Of a stretch of DNA of 25,568 nt, positions 21,383 through 25,568 are shown one piece after another. Position 1 is the stretch's first letter; each line of letters opens with the position of its first letter. The DNA comes from Clostridia bacterium (lineage in GTDB: Bacteria > Bacillota_A > Clostridia > Christensenellales > Aristaeellaceae). The translations under genes were made by a program, and so were the position numbers. The stretch is from contig JAFWQM010000079.1 of assembly GCA_017509065.1 (NCBI GenBank), forward strand, positions 1 to 25,568, given 5' to 3'. The notes beneath the pieces are model-generated. The model worked only from the letters and a program-made list of their open reading frames with translations, made no database searches and was not told where the DNA came from.

Positions 21383-21829
21383 ATGTTTTTTGAAACCGAC
21401 GACCTGAAAACCCCGGAAATCGTTCTGCGGCTGGACAGGACCTGCGAGGCACAGCCCGAAAAGCGCTGGGTGCCTACATATTATTTTGACATCTGTCTGC
21501 CGGACGGGACGAAGATTGGCCATTGCGACCTGCGGATCGGGCACAACGACAAGACCTACATCGGCGGCAATATCGGATATGGCATCGACGAGCCGTACCG
21601 GGGCCACCGGTATGCCGCCAAAGCCTGCAAGCTGCTGTTTCACCAGGCCAGAAAGCATAGGTTGGAATATGTCATCATCACCTGCGATCCGACGAACACC
21701 GCTTCCTCCAGAACCTGTCAGCTCGCAGGCGGGCAATATATCGAAACCGCCGACATTCCTCAGGACAATGAAATGTACGCTGAGGGAAAGCGGAAGGTCA
21801 TGATTTATCGGTTTGAATTATGTCAATAG
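21383..21829 (+). CDS. GNAT family N-acetyltransferase (RimJ/RimL-like)
   Basis: A 148-residue GNAT protein, distinct from the one at 20202. The sequence GYGIDEPYRGHRYAAKACKL (near residue 64) carries the acetyl-CoA-binding loop, with RGHRYA in place of the usual Q/RxxGxG/A. The strand EYVIITCDPTN and NTASSRTCQLAGG (near 115) match the RimJ/RimL-type C-terminal half. GAGGCGA precedes the ATG. The substrate is unknown. It is followed by hslO after 9 bases, so the two are probably in one transcript. Confidence 0.86.
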   Translation: MFFETDDLKTPEIVLRLDRTCEAQPEKRWVPTYYFDICLPDGTKIGHCDLRIGHNDKTYIGGNIGYGIDEPYRGHRYAAKACKLLFHQARKHRLEYVIITCDPTNTASSRTCQLAGGQYIETADIPQDNEMYAEGKRKVMIYRFELCQ

Positions 21830-21838
21830 GAGAACCCA

Positions 21839-22741
21839 ATGAACGAAAACTATAACGTATTGAACCTCCCGGACGAAATGCTGCATATCACCTTGAAAGG
21901 CGGGCAGGCGAAGGTGCTCATGTGCCGCACCACGGCCATGGCGCGGAAGGCGGCGGACATTCACTGTCCGTCCTCCACGGCGCTGGCGGCGATGAGCCGC
22001 ACGATGACGGCGACCGCCATGCTGGGCGTGATGATGAAGGATGCGGAAGCGTCCGTCACCGTGACTGTGGCGGGGGACGGCCCCATTGGCAAAATGACCG
22101 CCGTGGCCCACGGTGGCAAGGTGAAGATTTCGGCGATGCACCCGGAAGCCGACCTGCAGCTGAAAAAGGACGGACATTTGGATGTGGGCGGCCTGGTGGG
22201 TCATCACGGACGGCTGACCGTCATCAAGGATTTGGGCATGAAGGAGCCCTACATCGGCCAGAGCCAGCTGGTGTCCGGCGAACTGGGCGAGGACTTTGCC
22301 CAGTATTTCACCGTTTCCGAGCAGCAGCCCTCCCTGGTGGCGCTGGGCTGCCTGGTGCATGAGCGCTACTGCCTCAGCGCGGGCGGCGTGCTGGTGCAGG
22401 CTATGCCGGGCTGCAGCGAGGAACTGCTGGAGCAGCTTGAATTCCGCTCCGTCTTCTTTACGGCTATCAGCCGGGAGGTGGCGGATGTAGCCCTGGAAGA
22501 CCTGGCCAAAGCCTGGTTCGACGGGCTGGACATGGAAATCCTGAGCCGGGAGCCGGTATGCTATCAGTGCGACTGCAGCCGGGAGAAGATGGAAAAGGCG
22601 CTGATTGCCCTGGGCCGCAAGGAACTGAATCAGCTCATCGACGAGGACGGCGGCGCGGAACTGACATGCCACTTCTGCCGTACGGCACACCGTTTCACCA
22701 GACAGGATCTGACGAATTTATTGGAAAGGGCGACGCGATGA
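21839..22741 (+). CDS. hslO: Hsp33 redox-regulated molecular chaperone
   Basis: A 300-residue Hsp33 homologue, a cytoplasmic holdase switched on by oxidants. The N-terminal domain (about 1-180) has the typical stretches HCPSSTALAAMSRTMTATAM (42-61), GDGPIGKMTAVA and GGLVG. The C-terminal redox switch has the four zinc-binding cysteines CxC (C244, C246) and CxxC (C277, C280), so the sensor is intact; C241 is an extra cysteine next to it. AGGAG precedes the ATG. The stop codon overlaps the start of a TPR protein gene (ATGA at 22738-22741), linking their translation. Confidence 0.96.
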   Translation: MNENYNVLNLPDEMLHITLKGGQAKVLMCRTTAMARKAADIHCPSSTALAAMSRTMTATAMLGVMMKDAEASVTVTVAGDGPIGKMTAVAHGGKVKISAMHPEADLQLKKDGHLDVGGLVGHHGRLTVIKDLGMKEPYIGQSQLVSGELGEDFAQYFTVSEQQPSLVALGCLVHERYCLSAGGVLVQAMPGCSEELLEQLEFRSVFFTAISREVADVALEDLAKAWFDGLDMEILSREPVCYQCDCSREKMEKALIALGRKELNQLIDEDGGAELTCHFCRTAHRFTRQDLTNLLERATR

Positions 22742-24057
22742 CCCGCGCAAGAACCAATATTGTCCCTTTTGAGCGGCCGGCAGCGTACTGGGCGGTGAAG
22801 GCGCGAAAGCACTATACTCCCGCCCAGCTTCCCGATGCCGCGCGGATGATGCGGAAGGCGCTGGAAAAGAGTGGCGATACGGGGCTGGCCCTGGAACTGG
22901 CGGAGATTTATTCCGGCATGGGCTGTTACACCGCCGCGGAGCGCTGCCTGCTTCGGGCTGCCGCCAGGCACGGGCTGACGGGCAGTTTATGCTATGCCAT
23001 CGGCGTATGCGCCTTGAACCGAGGCAATGAAGATTTGGGCGACCTTTCACTGGATCAGTGCCTGCGCCTCGATCCCGACGGCCTTCTTTCCGAACGGGCG
23101 CAGGATCTGCTGGAATACTATGCCTGGAAGCCGGTCTGGTATCCGCCCCATACCGCGCGGAGCGACGAGCTGTGCCGCCGTTCTGTCCGTGCGCTGGCGC
23201 GGGCCGACGTGGAAGAAGCGCTGAAGCTGGCCCGGAAAGCCTGGAAAAAAGGGCATTCGCCCCGCGCCGCGCTGTGGCTTGGGATGCTGCTGCCGCCGAA
23301 GGAAGCGCTGCCCTATTTGAAAACCGCGGCGGAGAAGCTGCCGCAGGAGCTGAAACCGCAGCTCAAATACGCGGAAGCCTGCTTTCTCTGCCAACGTTAT
23401 CCCGAAGCCCGAAAGCGGCTGATTACCGCGCGGCAGCTTTGCCGCACGATCACCGACGCGGAGGACTACTGCCAGACTGCATGGGCGATGAACCGGGCCC
23501 GGGACGCTTTGACGCTCATCGACAAAGAACTGTATAAACTGCCCCAGAGCGTGGATTACCTGCGGCTGAAATATCTGACTTTGCGCCGGATGGGGGAGGA
23601 GGAAGCCGCAAGCCGCGTCCTGGAAACGCTGCTTGAAATCGACCCGGACGACGCCGACGCGCTTTTTGACCGCCGCCATCCCCGCCAGATGGATCTTCAC
23701 GGCGACCGGGGGATGCTGCTGGCTGTGCTGGGAAGCCTGGTGTATTCCCTGCCGGATACGAGGCGTCCAGGACCGCTGAACCGCGCGCTGCATCTGATGG
23801 TGATGAATCTGAACGGCACGGTGGACGCGGAGACGATTTACCGCCTGCTGCCGCCGCTTTGGAGGCGCTTGAGTCCCGCGGAGCAGTACGCCTGCGACGA
23901 ATACCGGGATGTATGTTTCCCCGCGCTGTTTACGGTTTATTTACTCATTTGCACCGGCCGCTGGGAGGAAGCCCATCAGGCTCTCGCCGCCGCCCCGCGC
24001 AGGAAGCGCATCCTGCGGCTGCTTGCCAGGTGCACGGGAATTCAGGAGAACAGTTAA
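22738..24057 (+). CDS. Tetratricopeptide repeat-type protein
   Basis: A 439-residue soluble protein composed mostly of helix pairs. TPR-like units can be seen: LALELAEIYSGMGCYTAAERCLLRAAAR (reduced match near residues 47-74), then a unit around ARADVEEALKLARKAWKKG and RLKYLTLRRMGEEEAASRVL (near 277), each with the small/large alternation of TPRs. The C-terminal part (about 320-439) is a helical extension without a clear match. No signal peptide or membrane segment. The start overlaps the hslO stop codon, so it is probably made together with Hsp33. A role in protein-protein contacts is likely from the repeat type, but the partner is unknown; a link to stress protein folding rests only on position. 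Confidence 0.8.
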   Translation: MTRARTNIVPFERPAAYWAVKARKHYTPAQLPDAARMMRKALEKSGDTGLALELAEIYSGMGCYTAAERCLLRAAARHGLTGSLCYAIGVCALNRGNEDLGDLSLDQCLRLDPDGLLSERAQDLLEYYAWKPVWYPPHTARSDELCRRSVRALARADVEEALKLARKAWKKGHSPRAALWLGMLLPPKEALPYLKTAAEKLPQELKPQLKYAEACFLCQRYPEARKRLITARQLCRTITDAEDYCQTAWAMNRARDALTLIDKELYKLPQSVDYLRLKYLTLRRMGEEEAASRVLETLLEIDPDDADALFDRRHPRQMDLHGDRGMLLAVLGSLVYSLPDTRRPGPLNRALHLMVMNLNGTVDAETIYRLLPPLWRRLSPAEQYACDEYRDVCFPALFTVYLLICTGRWEEAHQALAAAPRRKRILRLLARCTGIQENS

Positions 24058-24069
24058 CAGGAGAATAAC

Positions 24070-24468
24070 ATGAAACGAGAACTTGGAATTGCACGCTGCG
24101 GTTTAGCCTGCTGTTTATGCTCCGAGAACACCGAATGCAAGGGATGCAGGCGGGACGGTTTTTTGGAGCTGTCCTGGTGCAAGGACGCGGAATGGTGCGA
24201 GATCAGGAAATGCGTGATTGCAAAGAACCTGAACGGGTGTTATGAGTGTGAACCGGAACAGTGCCGCAAAGGGCTGTACGCGGAGAAGATCAAACCGCGG
24301 GCTTTCGCGGAATTTGCGCACAGATACGGCCTCGCGGAATTGTTGGACTGCCTGGAGCGCAATGAGCAGGCGGGAATTGTTTATCATCGGGGAGGCATCA
24401 TGGGCGACTATGATGAATTTGATGATCTGGAAAAACTGATCCATTTTATCAAAACCGGAGAACGGTGA
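24070..24468 (+). CDS. DUF3795 family cysteine-rich protein
   Basis: A 132-residue protein of the DUF3795 family. It begins MKRELGIARCGLACCLCSEN and has 12 cysteines within the first 65 residues (including C10, C14, C17, C23, C26, C57, C60 and C65), the family hallmark, suggesting a zinc- or Fe-S-binding module. The second half is an alpha-helical tail (FAEFAHRYGLAELLDCLERN). Function is unknown. AGGAG precedes the ATG, and the gene follows the TPR gene by 12 bases, so it likely belongs to the same transcript. Confidence 0.88.
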   Translation: MKRELGIARCGLACCLCSENTECKGCRRDGFLELSWCKDAEWCEIRKCVIAKNLNGCYECEPEQCRKGLYAEKIKPRAFAEFAHRYGLAELLDCLERNEQAGIVYHRGGIMGDYDEFDDLEKLIHFIKTGER

Positions 24469-24516
24469 CGAATCGTTCACAGCATGACGCCATACAGCTA
24501 AAAAGGAGCGAACACA

Positions 24517-25347
24517 ATGCGCTGCATCAATTTTGACAAGGAATTTGAGCGGTATCTTTCCGTCTGGATGAAGGAGAACGCCAAGAAGTACAAAAACTAC
24601 GACGAAATGGAAGCGGCCATGCCCGACGTATACGCGGATTTTCTGGACACGCCGGTGAACTGGCTGGGCGGGGCGAAGCCGGGGGAATACTTCGGCCAGT
24701 TCGACAATGCCCATCAGCTGGTGAACTGGATGGAGGATTATTTCAAGCAGCGCATTCCCTGCCCGGATATGCTGCTCAACCGTATCGCGGAGCTGGGCCT
24801 TTCCGCCGAAGAATCGCTGATGAACCTGCTGAAAAAGGAAAAAGCCACCCATGACATTCGGATGGCGGCGATCACGCTGCTGCGGGAAATCGAGTCCGTC
24901 GCCCCGCTGGAATACTACATTGGCCTGCAGGCCGTCCGGGAAGAGGGCGAGGACGAATTGGCCGACAACGCGCTGGACAGCCTCGCTTCCATGGGCGAAC
25001 AGGCTGTGGATGCCATGCGCCGCGCCCTGCCTCTGGCTTCCCCCAACGGGCAGGAAGCCATGCTGACGGTGCTCTGTGATTATCCGGGCGATGAAAACGT
25101 ATTCCAGACTGCCCTGCGTCTGTTCCGGGAACGCAGGGAGAGCGTAGCCATCCTGGCCGACTGCCTGGGCAAGCTTGGGGATGAACGGGCGCTGCCTTCG
25201 CTGATGGCTCTGGCTGCCAGCGAGGAAACTCCTTATCTTGACTATATCGAGCTTCGCAGCGCCATCGAAGCCCTGGGCGGCGATGCGCCGGAGCGCAGTT
25301 TCGACGCCGAAGACCCGGCGTATGAGGCCATGCGGAGTATGCAGTGA
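24517..25347 (+). CDS. HEAT-repeat protein
   Basis: A 276-residue soluble protein. The N-terminal region (about 1-95) has a conserved look (EFERYLSVWMKENAKKYKNY and NWLGGAKPGEYFGQFDNA) without a named family known to me. From about residue 95 onward it is built of short helix pairs of HEAT or PBS-lyase-like type: LLREIESVAPLEYY, ALDSLASMGEQAVDAMRRAL, LADCLGKLGDERALPSLMAL and so on. Such repeats form a curved scaffold for binding other proteins. AAAAAGGAG precedes the ATG. It follows the DUF3795 gene by 48 bases without a visible promoter. The last gene of the window; its stop codon touches the repeat region at 25347. Confidence 0.8.
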   Translation: MRCINFDKEFERYLSVWMKENAKKYKNYDEMEAAMPDVYADFLDTPVNWLGGAKPGEYFGQFDNAHQLVNWMEDYFKQRIPCPDMLLNRIAELGLSAEESLMNLLKKEKATHDIRMAAITLLREIESVAPLEYYIGLQAVREEGEDELADNALDSLASMGEQAVDAMRRALPLASPNGQEAMLTVLCDYPGDENVFQTALRLFRERRESVAILADCLGKLGDERALPSLMALAASEETPYLDYIELRSAIEALGGDAPERSFDAEDPAYEAMRSMQ

Positions 25348-25498
25348 AGGTTGAGGGATTAGGAATTAGGAATTAGGGATTAGGTCATTTACAGTTAATG
25401 ACAAAAAGTCAGATACTCTCAACAGCTTATTGCTCGCCCAACTAAATCATGAATTATCTGCGGGCGATAAATCGGTCCATCCTGCGTCACTCAACCTT
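25347..25498. repeat. Possible small MITE-like element with 9-bp terminal inverted repeats
   Basis: AAGGTTGAG (25347-25355) and its exact complement CTCAACCTT (25490-25498) bound a 152-base non-coding segment. If one base is trimmed from each arm, TGA flanks both sides (25345-25347 and 25498-25500), a possible 3-bp target duplication, although the left TGA is also a stop codon. Inside lie a tandem repeat (25355-25384) and AT-rich sequence with a weak hairpin (TCGCCC / GGGCGA). No ORF is present. Chance cannot be excluded. Confidence 0.4.
25355..25384. repeat. Tandem repeat of GGAATTA / GGGATTA units
   Basis: About four head-to-tail copies of a 6-7-base unit (GGGATTA, GGAATTA, GGAATTA, GGGATTA, then GG) directly after the HEAT-repeat gene. 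Four short units with no spacers, so it is not a CRISPR array. Confidence 0.8.
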
Positions 25499-25538
25499 GA
25501 AATATCCTTCGGCCCTGGGCTGCCGCCCGGCCTCCGCT

Positions 25539-25563
25539 AAAAACAATCCACCGGATTGTTTTT
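25539..25563. terminator. Perfect hairpin with T tail, terminator or repeat end
   Basis: AAAAACAATCC (25539-25549), loop ACC, GGATTGTTTTT (25553-25563): an 11-bp perfect stem with A and T runs on both sides, so it could terminate in either direction. It would end the plus-strand gene run from 16827, though it lies about 190 bases after the last stop codon; the surrounding 25499-25568 holds no gene. Confidence 0.6.
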
Positions 25564-25568
25564 CGAGC

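Noticed and set aside
25355..25384. CRISPR array or telomere-like repeat
   Set aside because: Only about four units of 6-7 bases without spacers; no cas gene and no sign of a linear end.

Overview
The window is about 25.6 kb of fairly GC-rich DNA. Genes are tightly packed, Shine-Dalgarno sites are strong, and GTG or TTG starts are common. The gene set points to a Bacillota/Clostridia-type genome: an Fe-S L-serine dehydratase in two subunits, a QueT family transporter, zinc-type L31 next to PrmC and a DUF1385 protein, an ACT/DUF711 pair, Hsp33 and a DUF3795 protein. An uncultured gut clostridial lineage is plausible, but that is inference. No phage, conjugation, CRISPR or transposase gene is visible.

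Layout. (1) 1-267: a tRNA cluster (Phe cut by the window edge, Gly, Cys) ending in a terminator. (2) 357-3553, minus strand: sdaAB-sdaAA-MATE operon behind a good sigma-A promoter, with a long palindromic repeat between sdaAB and sdaAA. (3) 3554-4798: a hairpin-rich non-coding stretch, a minus-strand membrane/zinc-ribbon protein, and a divergent promoter region. (4) 4799-11359: a BMP/sugar-type ABC transporter made of a DUF3798 binding protein with its own near-perfect promoter and terminator, a double-ATPase, and two overlapping permeases. The first permease carries an extra extracytoplasmic domain of about 350 residues. (5) 11408-12811: QueT, then an unusual two-domain cysteine-rich protein. 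(6) 12848-14146, minus strand: a secreted SH3-like repeat protein. (7) 14226-16742: prmC, two facing copies of the palindromic repeat, rpmE with a structured leader, and a DUF1385 membrane protein. (8) 16750-25347: a long plus-strand run starting with ACT and DUF711 proteins, then a small conserved ORF, a frameshifted DUF4160 gene, and a string of small accessory or housekeeping genes (zinc-ribbon membrane protein, HIT, GNAT, metallo-beta-lactamase fold, GNAT, Hsp33, TPR, DUF3795, HEAT). (9) 25348-25568: a gene-free end with a TTAGGAA-type tandem repeat inside a possible terminal-inverted-repeat element, and a perfect hairpin.

Most notable are the transporter, where a binding protein without a lipobox is encoded beside a permease with a large fused outer domain; the repeat family, whose stems stay fully paired although their sequences differ; the fused YunG-like/C_GCAxxG_C_C protein; and the single-base frameshift in the DUF4160 gene.
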